NCBI RefSeq assembly: GCF_019160155.1
Contig: NZ_JAFNIH010000023.1
Location: 297,897-361,896 of the forward strand
Direction: 5' to 3'
DNA from: Pinisolibacter aquiterrae
GTDB taxonomy: Bacteria; Pseudomonadota; Alphaproteobacteria; Rhizobiales; Ancalomicrobiaceae
Length of the DNA stretch: 64,000 bases
Position numbers and translations under genes: made by a program
Shown here: one piece after another, positions 28,339 to 39,531 of the stretch
Layout: every line of letters starts with the position of its first letter
Numbering within the stretch: the first letter of the stretch is position 1
The notes under the pieces: model-generated
What the model saw: only the letters and a program-made list of their open reading frames with translations
Databases searched by the model: none
Told to the model about the DNA's origin: nothing

Positions 28339-29580
28339 TCACAGGACGGTCAGTTTTTCGGTGGTCTCGTTCCAGCGCACGATCGCGTACCAGAGCGCCA
28401 ACAGGCCGAAGCCGATCAGCAGCGCCCAGCCCCATCCGCCGACCATGTCGGGCAGGAAGGCCTGGCGGCCGACGCCGGTCATCTCCCAGGTCTCGACGTT
28501 GGTCTCGTCGATGGTGGTGAGGCCGAGTTTCTTGAAGAGGGCGGAGGCAATCGAGCCGACCCAGGCGAAGAAGAGCATCGCCACCCAGAGTTTGGCGTGG
28601 CCCTCCCCCATCCGCCACAGCGCGCCCGAGGCGCAGCCGCCCGCGAAGACCATGCCGACGCCGAAGATCAGGCCGCCGGCGAGCGAGCCGACCCAGAAGG
28701 TCGCGGGGATGGCCACATAGGCGTCGATCACCTTGGCGCGGAAGAGCAGCGCGGCGAGCGGGATGCCGAGCGCCATGGCGAGGATCACCGCCTTGGTCAT
28801 GGTGCCCTCGGCGGTCATGAAGGGTTCGCGGATCGAGCGGGCGAAGCAGAGGCGCGAGCGGTGCATCACGAAGCCGATGGCGAAACCGGCGACGACGATG
28901 ATCGCGCGCGAGGCGAGCTGCTTGTCGGGCGAGGCCCACCAGGTCGCGCTCCAGGCGACGACGCCGACGACGATCGCGAGGCCGATCACCGGATAGATCC
29001 GCTTCAGCCCGGTCGGGACGACGATCGAGGGCGGCGGGGTGGTGCCCCATTCGATGGTCTCGAGCGTCCACAGGAGCGCCTTCAGCCCGAGCCAGGCGCC
29101 GGCGAGGAGGCCGACCCACATCGCCCAGCCGGCCGGGGAGGAATGGACCACGGGATTGAAGAAGCCGCCGGTGGTGCAGCCGCCGGCGAGCGAGGCGCCG
29201 ATCCCCATCAGCGATCCACCCATCGCCGCCCAGACGTATTCGAGCTTCGGCGGGCGGTTCGGCGCGAATTGTCCCGACATCAGCGCGGCGGTGAAGGCGC
29301 CGGCGACGAGGAGGATGTTCATCAGCGACATGCGATGGGTGAGGAGCGTCTCCTTGGCCTCGGCGATGCCGAGGGTCGGCGCGAGGCCGATCGCGGAATT
29401 GAGCCGATCGCCCCAGAACTTGACGCCGCCGAAGACGCCCCAGAAGAGGCCGGTCGTCATCAGCGCGACGACGATGAGAACCAGGAGGACGGCGCCGAGA
29501 TAGGGCGACCATTCCGCCACGAAGATCTCGTGGAGGTCCTTCCGCAGTCCGGGAAAGCGAGCGGGCTTCTCGTTGCTCAT
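28339..29580 (-). CDS. YeeE/YedE family (TsuA-like) sulfur compound transporter
   Basis: 413 residues, with about ten membrane helices in two homologous halves. The family's cysteine signatures are present: SLAGGCTTGGFFNP in the first half and RSRLCFARS plus FAGGCASGALWRMGEG in the second. In TsuA these cysteines relay thiosulfate through the membrane. It therefore probably imports thiosulfate or a related sulfur species. The neighbouring rhodanese protein and cytochrome c support a sulfur role. ATG at 29580 is taken. The cytoplasmic TsuB (TusA-like) partner is not seen nearby. Confidence 0.85.
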   Translation of the reverse strand: MSNEKPARFPGLRKDLHEIFVAEWSPYLGAVLLVLIVVALMTTGLFWGVFGGVKFWGDRLNSAIGLAPTLGIAEAKETLLTHRMSLMNILLVAGAFTAALMSGQFAPNRPPKLEYVWAAMGGSLMGIGASLAGGCTTGGFFNPVVHSSPAGWAMWVGLLAGAWLGLKALLWTLETIEWGTTPPPSIVVPTGLKRIYPVIGLAIVVGVVAWSATWWASPDKQLASRAIIVVAGFAIGFVMHRSRLCFARSIREPFMTAEGTMTKAVILAMALGIPLAALLFRAKVIDAYVAIPATFWVGSLAGGLIFGVGMVFAGGCASGALWRMGEGHAKLWVAMLFFAWVGSIASALFKKLGLTTIDETNVETWEMTGVGRQAFLPDMVGGWGWALLIGFGLLALWYAIVRWNETTEKLTVL

Positions 29581-29650
29581 GGCACGGGTCTCCGCGCGCC
29601 GATCCGCCGGGGATCGTGCCCCGGAGATCCGCGCGTCTCGTCTCTGGGGG

Positions 29651-30040
29651 TCAATTGCAGGAGGCGGGCTCGTCGCCGTCCTTGGCGCCGCGCATCAGGA
29701 AGGCGGCGACGTCGGCCGTCAGCTGCGCGTCGGGGAGATCGGCGAATTTCTCGGCCGCCTTGTTGGTGGCCTTGATCTCGGCGCGATAGGCCTGCGAGAG
29801 ATACCGAGAGACCGTGTCCTTGCCGGCGGCGTGTCTGTCGGCCTTCAGATAGGCCGCCCATTCGGCCTTGGTGCGCGTCGACGGCGAGATCGAGCCGACC
29901 GGCTCGGCGGCATGGCAGGAGGTGCAGACGCTGCGATAATAGATGCGGCCGCGCTTCCAGTCGGCCTCATCCGCGCGAACCGAGGTGGCGGCGAGGAGGA
30001 CGGCGATCGAAGCGATCGCGACCGGAACGAAACTGGACAT
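29651..30040 (-). CDS. Small exported c-type cytochrome
   Basis: 129 residues. A signal peptide (VPVAIASIAVLLAATSVRA) precedes a mature mono-haem domain with VCTSCH as the CXXCH haem site. A Met in AAFLMRGAKDGDE near the C-terminus could be the distal ligand. It should carry electrons in the periplasm. As first gene of the cassette with YeeE/YedE and the triple rhodanese, it may accept electrons from oxidation of a sulfur compound, but it lacks SoxX-type or other diagnostic features. AGGGGG precedes the ATG. Confidence 0.85.
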   Translation of the reverse strand: MSSFVPVAIASIAVLLAATSVRADEADWKRGRIYYRSVCTSCHAAEPVGSISPSTRTKAEWAAYLKADRHAAGKDTVSRYLSQAYRAEIKATNKAAEKFADLPDAQLTADVAAFLMRGAKDGDEPASCN

Positions 30041-30636
30041 CGCGAGACCCCCTGATCGATCGTGCGACCGGGCGCGGCTCGGCGACGATCCTTCGGTTCT
30101 CGGTCGATCACCACCCGGTTCGCGGTCCGCCCGGAGGTTCGCGGACCCGCGCCCCGCGTCGGGGCGGTAGATCTGTTATTTCGAATATTCTCATTCTTCG
30201 CGTTCTCTAACGATCGTACGAGATGACGGTTTGCCGCTCGCAAAGGCCCGGATCGGAGGTTTACCGAGGATAGCGACGGTGGCGGCGGAGCTCTTCCCGC
30301 CCCGGCTCTCAATACCTTGATACCGCATGTCTATTTTGCCACTTCGTTTCCCGCCCGCGTCGATCGGTCCCTCGGCGCGGGCGCGACGGGGCGGCGATGG
30401 ACTGGAAAGAAACTTTCCAACCGGGCGTGACACGGGTGGTCGATCGCCGGCCGCGGGAGCCCGCCGAGCGGCGGGAGCCGAGGCGAGGGACTCGCATCTC
30501 TGCATCCTGCAACGGTCAAGGCGGAGAATCCCTCAGACCGACTCAATCTTGTGGACGAGGCGGTATGAAGCGGTGGATGCTTTGCCCGGTCGGCCGGGGC
30601 GGTTAAGACATCCTCAACCGAGGAAGACGCCGCCCC
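30041..30636. other. Divergent intergenic region: sulfur cassette / dnaB
   Basis: About 600 bases without a supported gene. An AT-rich island at 30168-30235 contains the palindrome GAATATTC (30183-30190) next to a second ATTC. It lies about 130-190 bases before the cytochrome start, where a promoter and operator for the leftward cassette would be expected. The dnaB-proximal half is GC-rich and has no motif I can name; GAGGAAG precedes dnaB. Confidence 0.45.
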
Positions 30637-32130
<1,494 letters not shown>

Positions 32131-32140
32131 TCGTCACGTC

Positions 32141-33364
32141 TCAGACGGCGGCGCGGGAGAGCCGTGCCGCCAGCAGCGTCTGACCGACCAGCAGCACCGC
32201 GACGAAGCCCGTCACGCCGCCCCAGCCGAGATCCGTCCAGAAGAGGCCGCCGAGCGAGCCCATCACCGAGGATCCGAGGTAGTAGGCGAGGAGGTAGAGC
32301 GAGGAGGCGTGCGCCTTGTCGCCCTTGGCGCGAGCCCCGACCCAGCCGCCGGCGACGGTGTGGGCGGCGAAGAAGCCGGCGGTCAGTGCCGCGATGCCGA
32401 CGACGATCGCGGTCAGCGCGCCGGCGAGCGTCAGGGCGAGGCCGAGGGCGGAGAGCGCGACGCCGCCGATCAGCACCGGCGCGCGGCCGAAGCGGTCGGC
32501 GAGGGAGCCCGCGACCGGCGAGGCGACGATGCCGGCGAGATAGACCACGAAGATCGCGCCGACCGCCGCCTGTCCGAGATCGAAGGGCGGGGCCATCAGG
32601 CGGAAGCCGATGTAGTTGTAGACGGTCACGAAGCCGCCCATCGCCAGGAAGGCGACCGCGAAGAGGGCGCGCATCGAGGGATCGCCGAGGTGGCGTCCCC
32701 AGGCGGCGAGATGGGGGGCGAGGCCGCGCGAGGGTCGGGGCGTGAAATTGCGCGAGGCCGGCAGCAGGGCGAGGAAGCCGAGAGCGGCGGCGAGGCCGAG
32801 ACCGCCGACGACGGCGAGCGCGATGCGCCAATCGGAATGTTCGGCGACGAGGCCGGTGACGACGCGGCCGGCCATGCCGCCGGCGGCATTGCCGCCGATG
32901 TAGAGGCCCATCGCGGCGCCGAGGCCGGCGGGCTCGATCTCCTCCGCCAGATAGGCCATGGCGACGGCGGGGGCGCCGCCGAGCGCCAAGCCCTCCAGCG
33001 CGCGCAGCACCAGGACCAGAGGCCAGGACGGCGCCAACGCCACGCCGATCTCGAGGACGGCGGCGATGGTGAGAGACGCGAACATCAGCGGTTTGCGGCC
33101 GAGGCTCTCCGACAGGGCGCCGGCGACGAGAATCGCCAGGGCGAGCGACCCGGTCGACAGCGACAGCGCCAGCGAGCTCTCGGCGGCGGAGACCGAAAAG
33201 GCGCGCGCGAGATCGGGCAGCAGCGGCTGGACGCAATAGAGCTGCGAGAAGATCGCATAGCCGGAGAGGAACAACGCGACGTTGATGCGCCACCAATCGA
33301 GCGATCCGCGCCGGGTCCAGCGGGGTTCGGGCGCGACATCGGGCCGTTGCGGCGAGGTGGACAT
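32141..33364 (-). CDS. Major facilitator superfamily transporter (YnfM-like)
   Basis: 407 residues with twelve hydrophobic segments. The MFS loop motif appears as GALSESLGRKPLM after helix 2 and again as GSLADRFGRAPVL in the second half. FSQLYCVQPLLPDLARAFSVS at the first helix is typical of the YnfM/NanT-like drug:H+ antiporter group. Likely an inner-membrane exporter; the substrate is unknown. It ends only 10 bases from the dnaB stop on the other strand, and is divergent from alr. It interrupts the normal dnaB-alr order, so it is probably a lineage-specific insertion. Confidence 0.82.
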   Translation of the reverse strand: MSTSPQRPDVAPEPRWTRRGSLDWWRINVALFLSGYAIFSQLYCVQPLLPDLARAFSVSAAESSLALSLSTGSLALAILVAGALSESLGRKPLMFASLTIAAVLEIGVALAPSWPLVLVLRALEGLALGGAPAVAMAYLAEEIEPAGLGAAMGLYIGGNAAGGMAGRVVTGLVAEHSDWRIALAVVGGLGLAAALGFLALLPASRNFTPRPSRGLAPHLAAWGRHLGDPSMRALFAVAFLAMGGFVTVYNYIGFRLMAPPFDLGQAAVGAIFVVYLAGIVASPVAGSLADRFGRAPVLIGGVALSALGLALTLAGALTAIVVGIAALTAGFFAAHTVAGGWVGARAKGDKAHASSLYLLAYYLGSSVMGSLGGLFWTDLGWGGVTGFVAVLLVGQTLLAARLSRAAV

Positions 33365-33500
33365 GGGGCGGGCGACCTTCGCGGAGGGAGAGAGGAACGA
33401 ATCACGGCACGGGCCCGACGGCAAGGGTTGCGCACGCGGATCTCGCACTCGCGCCCCCTGCCTTGACAGCGCCCCTTTCCCGACGCTCCCTCGGATCATC

Positions 33501-34628
33501 ATGACCGAAACGCTCTCCCCTCCCCGCCCGACTCGTCTCACGATCTCGACCGAGGCCATCGTCGCCAATCGGCGCGCCGTCGCGGCCAAATGCGCGGCGA
33601 GCGTCGAGGTCGCCGGCGTGGTCAAGGCCGACGGCTACGGCACCGGCGGCCCCCAAGCGGCCGTCGCCATGGCCGCCGACGGCGCCCGCACCTTCTTCGT
33701 CGCCCATGTCGGCGAGGGGATCGACGTGCGCGCCGCGCTCACCGCGGCCGGCTGGACCCAGGCGCGGATCTTCGTGCTCAACGGCCTCCTCCCCGGCACC
33801 GAGGAGACGCTCGCCGCGCATGGTCTGGCGCCGGTGCTGGGCTCGCTGCCGGAGATCGAGGACTGGGCCGCCTTCGGTCGCGATCAGGATCTGCCGCTGC
33901 CCTGCGCCATTCACGTCGACACCGGCATGAACCGGCACGGGCTCTCGCTCGAGGAGGCCCGCGCGCTGGCGGCGCGGCCGGATCTCGTCGCCGCCTCGGG
34001 CGCCGATCTGGTGATGAGCCACCTCGCCTGCGCCGACGAGCCGAAACATCCGCTGAATGCCCTCCAGCTCGCCCGGTTCAAGTCGATCCGGGGGCTCTTT
34101 CCGGACATCTCCGCCTCGCTCGCCAATTCCGCCGGCGTCTTCCTCGGCCCCGAATACCATTTCGATCTGGTGCGGCCGGGCATCGCGCTCTACGGCGGGG
34201 CGATCGTCTCCGGCCAGCCCTCGCCGATGCGGCCGGTGGTCGGGCTCGAGGCGACGATCCTTCAGGTGCGCGACGTGCCGCACGGCGAGAGCGTCGGCTA
34301 CGGCGCGCGCCAGACCGTGCGCCGGACGAGCCGTCTGGCGGTACTCTCGGTCGGTTACGCCGACGGGTTCCACCGCACCGCCTCCGGCGCCGACAGCGCC
34401 CCCGGGGGCTCCGGCCACCTCGCCGGCCACCGCGTGCCGATCGTCGGGCGGATCTCGATGGATCTGCTGATGGTCGACGTCACCGACGTGCCGGGTGCGG
34501 CGCGCGGCGATCGGGTCGAGCTGATCGGCCCGCACGTCTCACTCCAGGAGGTGGCCAAGGCGATGGGCACCATCGACTACGAGGTCCTGACCTCGCTCGG
34601 CCGACGCTACCAGCGCGTCCGCGTCTGA
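33501..34628 (+). CDS. alr: Alanine racemase
   Basis: 375 residues, fold-type III PLP enzyme. The PLP-binding lysine is K42 in GVVKADGYGTG; the second catalytic residue is Y267 in SVGYGARQ. HVDTGMNRHGL and VGRISMDLLMVDVT are further family motifs. It converts L- to D-alanine for peptidoglycan. ATG at 33501 fits the family length; the region upstream is the promoter shared with the divergent MFS gene. It belongs to the dnaB-alr-radA block. Confidence 0.94.
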   Translation: MTETLSPPRPTRLTISTEAIVANRRAVAAKCAASVEVAGVVKADGYGTGGPQAAVAMAADGARTFFVAHVGEGIDVRAALTAAGWTQARIFVLNGLLPGTEETLAAHGLAPVLGSLPEIEDWAAFGRDQDLPLPCAIHVDTGMNRHGLSLEEARALAARPDLVAASGADLVMSHLACADEPKHPLNALQLARFKSIRGLFPDISASLANSAGVFLGPEYHFDLVRPGIALYGGAIVSGQPSPMRPVVGLEATILQVRDVPHGESVGYGARQTVRRTSRLAVLSVGYADGFHRTASGADSAPGGSGHLAGHRVPIVGRISMDLLMVDVTDVPGAARGDRVELIGPHVSLQEVAKAMGTIDYEVLTSLGRRYQRVRV

Positions 34629-34640
34629 CGCGATCCGCCG

Positions 34641-35183
34641 TCAGACCCGTTCGAGCGGATGCCAGGGCGGCGGCGGGCGATCGACGACGATCGCATCGCC
34701 CGGGCGGACCATGCCGTCGGCGCGCACCACGCCCATCACGCCGGCCTTGCGCCGCAGCGTGCCGTCGCGCGCGCGCTCGACGACGGCGGCGAGCAGGCCG
34801 GGACGGAAGGCCTCGATCTGGCCGCAGGGGTTGCGCAGTCCGGTGATCTCGACGACCGCCTCGGCGCCGAGGCGGAGCCGCGTGCCGCGCGGCAGGGCGA
34901 GGAGATCGACGCCGCGCGTCAGCACGTTCTCGCCGAGATCGCCGGGGCGGAGGGCGAAGCCGCGTTCGGCGAGTTCGTCGAAGAGTTCGCTCTGGATCAG
35001 GTGAACCTGGCGCAGGTTGGGCCGGGTCGGATCGACCGCGACGCGCGAACGATGTTTCACCGTGACGCCGCAATGGGCATCGCCCTCGACGCCGAGGCCG
35101 GCGAGAAGGCGGATCTCCGCGAGGACCGGCTTCGAAAAGCGATGCGCGCCGTCGCGACCGACCGAAATCACCGTCGCCGTCAT
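34641..35183 (-). CDS. MOSC domain-containing protein
   Basis: 180 residues forming one MOSC beta-barrel. Signatures include GLGVEGDAHCG near the start, NLRQVHLIQSELFDEL, GDLGENVLTRGVDLLALPRGTRLRLG and the ITGLRNPCGQIEAF motif with the conserved Cys that handles sulfur or molybdenum cofactor in relatives. Stand-alone MOSC proteins are mostly uncharacterised. A GGAGGGA precedes the ATG at 35183. It converges tightly with alr (12 bases) and is divergent from radA. Confidence 0.85.
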   Translation of the reverse strand: MTATVISVGRDGAHRFSKPVLAEIRLLAGLGVEGDAHCGVTVKHRSRVAVDPTRPNLRQVHLIQSELFDELAERGFALRPGDLGENVLTRGVDLLALPRGTRLRLGAEAVVEITGLRNPCGQIEAFRPGLLAAVVERARDGTLRRKAGVMGVVRADGMVRPGDAIVVDRPPPPWHPLERV

Positions 35184-35314
35184 CTCTCGTTCCCTCCGTT
35201 CCGCGCCAGGCTCGGATGCGCTCTCTCGGGCGGTTTCGTGACGGAGGAATGACGAGGCGTCGTGGATCCTGGGGACGACGGGCGCGGATCTGTCGAAAAC
35301 TTCGCGGCCCACGC

Positions 35315-35329
35315 GAACGGACACGGAAC
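35315..35329. promoter_or_regulatory. Candidate LexA operator (GAAC-N7-GAAC)
   Basis: GAAC at 35315-35318 and at 35326-35329 are separated by exactly 7 bases, the alphaproteobacterial LexA half-site arrangement (GTTC-N7-GTTC on the other strand). It lies between the MOSC gene and radA, about 100 bases before the recombination gene radA. An eight-base match can arise by chance in a 64 kb window. Confidence 0.45.
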
Positions 35330-35427
35330 GACGTCTGACATGTCACCTCGACGTGGCCGCGCCTCACCCCTGTACAAAACAGGAACGTTCTGACAGGATG
35401 ACGCGTCCGCGAGAGAGATCCCGATCC

Positions 35428-36921
<1,494 letters not shown>

Positions 36922-37249
36922 GAGGCGCTCGCGAAGAGGACACGGTCGCGATGCCGCACGGCGGCGGTGCCGCGGCGCGGCATCGCGTCGGCGTTTTGGA
37001 CTGGACCGGCGGCGCCGGCTCGCGTATCGAAACACCGACGTTTCCGGCGGGTCCCGCGTGGGCCCGGCGGACGGCGTTTCGGGCCGGCCCGGAGGGGCTC
37101 GTCCCCCGGCGGGGACGGACGGCGCCTTCTACCACCCGCGCGATCGCGCCGCGATCATCGTGGGGGACGATTGCACGATCGCGGAGCGATCGCCTTGTGA
37201 GGACGGTTGCGCGGTCGCGGGGCGATCGCTGCGAGCGAGGTCTGGAGCG
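36922..37249. other. radA-cvpA intergenic region
   Basis: About 330 bases without a supported gene. Its last ~110 bases hold three regularly spaced mini-hairpins (37142-37227, listed separately). The rest is GC-rich and without a motif that I can name. It should include the promoter of cvpA-purF. Confidence 0.45.
37142..37227 (+). repeat. Three tandem mini-hairpins upstream of cvpA
   Basis: Three imperfect copies of a ~35-base unit begin at 37142, 37177 and 37213. Each contains a 6-base-pair stem with a 3-base loop: GATCGC-GCC-GCGATC, GATCGC-GGA-GCGATC and GGTCGC-GGG-GCGATC (the last with a G-U pair). The array ends about 22 bases before the cvpA start. Confidence 0.55.
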
Positions 37250-37906
37250 ATGGATTTCATCACACTTCTCGACGGGATCGTCGTCGTCGTCGTGCTGGTG
37301 TCGGCGCTGTTGGCGATGTATCGCGGCTTCCTGCGCGAGGTTCTCTCGATCGCCTCCTGGGCCGCCGCCGCCGTCGTCGCGGTGATGTTCCACAAGCAGA
37401 TGCTGCCGACCGTCAAGGTCTACGTGCCCAACGATCAGGTGGCGATGATCGTCACCATCGCCGGCCTGTTCCTGATCACGCTGCTGCTGGTCAGCTGGAT
37501 CACCATGAAGATCTCGGACTTCGTGCTGGATTCGGCCTTCGGCGCGCTCGATCGCTCGTTCGGCTTCCTGTTCGGGGCGGCGCGCGGCCTCCTGCTCCTG
37601 GTCGTCGCCATGCAGTTCTTCAACGGCTTCGTCCCGGTCCAGCAGCAGCCCCATTGGGTCGCCGCGGCCAAATCGAAGCCGATCCTCGACGCGCTCGGCA
37701 CCAAGCTGCTGGCGTTGTTGCCCGAAAACGCCGAGGAGGCGATCCTCAAGCGGCTGAAGTCCAAGGCGACGGACGACGGAACCCCGCAGGAGCCGGGCGA
37801 CGCCACCAAGCCGACCTCGCAGAAGGGCGCCGAAGCCCCCATCTATCGCAACGGCGAGAAGAAACAGCTCGAGCAGATGATCGGCACCACCGGCAAGGCG
37901 CCGTGA
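37250..37906 (+). CDS. cvpA: CvpA family protein
   Basis: 218 residues. Four hydrophobic helices occupy 1-125, beginning MDFITLLDGIVVVVVLVSALLAMYRGFLREVLSIASW, the CvpA signature. A hydrophilic tail of about 80 residues, rich in Lys, Glu and Pro, follows. CvpA is linked to colicin V production in E. coli and to envelope homeostasis; its biochemical role is not settled. The position directly before purF is conserved in many bacteria. ATG at 37250 is chosen because the frame upstream lacks coding character. Confidence 0.88.
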   Translation: MDFITLLDGIVVVVVLVSALLAMYRGFLREVLSIASWAAAAVVAVMFHKQMLPTVKVYVPNDQVAMIVTIAGLFLITLLLVSWITMKISDFVLDSAFGALDRSFGFLFGAARGLLLLVVAMQFFNGFVPVQQQPHWVAAAKSKPILDALGTKLLALLPENAEEAILKRLKSKATDDGTPQEPGDATKPTSQKGAEAPIYRNGEKKQLEQMIGTTGKAP

Positions 37907-37982
37907 GGCCGAGACGCGACCGCCGCCGCGCCCGGGTCCCGGGGGCCGAGGCGGCGGGCGTTCGATGACGAAAGGTTCGACC

Positions 37983-39482
37983 ATGAGCGCAGGTGAGAGC
38001 GAGACCGGAACGGCCGGGCTTCGCGACGGCTGGACGATCGACGACATGCGCGACGATCACTTCAACGACGAGTGCGGCGTCTTCGGCGTCTACGGCCATC
38101 CGGAAGCGGCGGCCCTGACGGCGCTCGGCCTGCACGCGCTCCAGCATCGCGGCCAGGAGGCCGCCGGCATCGTCACCTACGACGGCCAGCAGTTCCACGT
38201 CGAGCGCCACATCGGTCTCGTCGGCGACAATTTCGCCAAGCCGGCGGTGATGGCGCGCCTCAAGGGCAACAGCGCCATCGGCCACACTCGCTATTCGACC
38301 ACCGGCGGGCAGGTGCTGCGCAACGTGCAGCCGATGTTCGCCGAGTTCCACGGCGGCGGCTTCGCGGTGGCGCACAACGGCAATCTCACCAATGCCCTGA
38401 CGCTGCAGCGCCAGTTGCAGCTGCGCGGCTCGATCTTCCAGTCGACCTCGGACACGGAGACGGTGATCCACCTCGCCGCGACCTCGTCGAAGGGGCCGCT
38501 GGTCGACCGTTTCATCGACGCGCTGCGTCAGATCGAGGGCGCCTATGCCTTCGTGACCCTGTCGGAGAAGAAGCTGATCGGCGTGCGCGATCCGCAGGGC
38601 GTGCGCCCGCTGGTGCTCGGCGACGTCGACGGCTGTTACGTGCTCGCCTCTGAGAGCTGCGCCCTCGACATCATCGGCGGCCGGGTGATCCGTGAGATCG
38701 AGCCGGGCGAGATGGTGGTGATCACCGACGAGGGGCTGGAATCGTTCCGCCCCTTCGCCCCCGGCAACTCGCGCTTCTGCATCTTCGAATACGTCTATTT
38801 CGCCCGTCCCGATTCGGTGTTCGGCGGCACCAGCGTCTACACGGTGCGCAAGCGGATCGGCCAGGAGCTGGCGAAGGAATCGCCGGTCGAGGCGGACGTC
38901 GTCATCCCCGTGCCCGATTCCGGCAATCCGGCGGCGATGGGCTTCGCCGAGGCCGCGGGCCTGCCGTTCGATCTCGGCATCATCCGCAATCACTACGTCG
39001 GCCGCACCTTCATTCAGCCGACCGACGCGATCCGCCACATGGGCGTCAAGCTCAAGCACAATCCCAACCGATCGGTGATCGAGGGCAAGCGCGTCATCCT
39101 GGTCGACGATTCGATCGTGCGCGGCACCACCTCGCAGAAGATCGTGCAGATGGTGCGCGATGCCGGCGCCCGCGAGGTGCACATGCGCATCGCCTCGCCG
39201 CCGACCGTCGATCCCTGCTTCTACGGCGTCGACACGCCGGAGAAGGCGAAGCTGATCGCGGCGCGGATGAGCCTCGAGGAACTCGCGGCCTACATCAACG
39301 TCGACAGTCTGGCGTTCCTCTCGATCGACGGCCTCTATCGCGCCGTCGGCGAAGCGAAGCGCCACAACGAGCTGCCGCAGTTCTGCGACGCCTGTTTCAC
39401 CGGCGACTATCCGACCCGGTTGACCGATCGGGCGCTGGCCGGCGACGTGCGCGCGCTCGATCTTCTCGTCGAATCCGAGTGA
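37983..39482 (+). CDS. purF: Amidophosphoribosyltransferase
   Basis: 499 residues. First committed step of purine synthesis: PRPP plus glutamine to phosphoribosylamine. A ~30-residue leader ends at DDHFNDE|CGVFGVYG, where C31 is the glutaminase nucleophile exposed by propeptide removal. IGHTRYSTTG and AVAHNGNLTN belong to the Ntn glutaminase domain, and VILVDDSIVRGTTS is the PRPP loop. The ATG at 37983 is preferred because GAAAGG lies 8 bases before it; ATG 37965 would add six residues. No Fe-S cysteines of the B. subtilis pattern were checked in detail. Confidence 0.95.
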   Translation: MSAGESETGTAGLRDGWTIDDMRDDHFNDECGVFGVYGHPEAAALTALGLHALQHRGQEAAGIVTYDGQQFHVERHIGLVGDNFAKPAVMARLKGNSAIGHTRYSTTGGQVLRNVQPMFAEFHGGGFAVAHNGNLTNALTLQRQLQLRGSIFQSTSDTETVIHLAATSSKGPLVDRFIDALRQIEGAYAFVTLSEKKLIGVRDPQGVRPLVLGDVDGCYVLASESCALDIIGGRVIREIEPGEMVVITDEGLESFRPFAPGNSRFCIFEYVYFARPDSVFGGTSVYTVRKRIGQELAKESPVEADVVIPVPDSGNPAAMGFAEAAGLPFDLGIIRNHYVGRTFIQPTDAIRHMGVKLKHNPNRSVIEGKRVILVDDSIVRGTTSQKIVQMVRDAGAREVHMRIASPPTVDPCFYGVDTPEKAKLIAARMSLEELAAYINVDSLAFLSIDGLYRAVGEAKRHNELPQFCDACFTGDYPTRLTDRALAGDVRALDLLVESE

Positions 39483-39531
39483 GGGCGCTCGTCCGCCCCA
39501 CCTCGCCCCGCCTTCCGGAGACCCGCCGCCG

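Noticed and set aside
30168..30235. SqrR-type operator (ATTC-N8-GAAT) ahead of the sulfur cassette
   Set aside because: ATTC and GAAT words occur but in the wrong order and spacing, so only a generic AT-rich palindrome is reported.
35370..35384. E. coli-type SOS box before radA
   Set aside because: CCTGT and ACAGG are present but separated by 5 bases, not the 8 needed between CTGT and ACAG; the GAAC-N7-GAAC site upstream is the better candidate.
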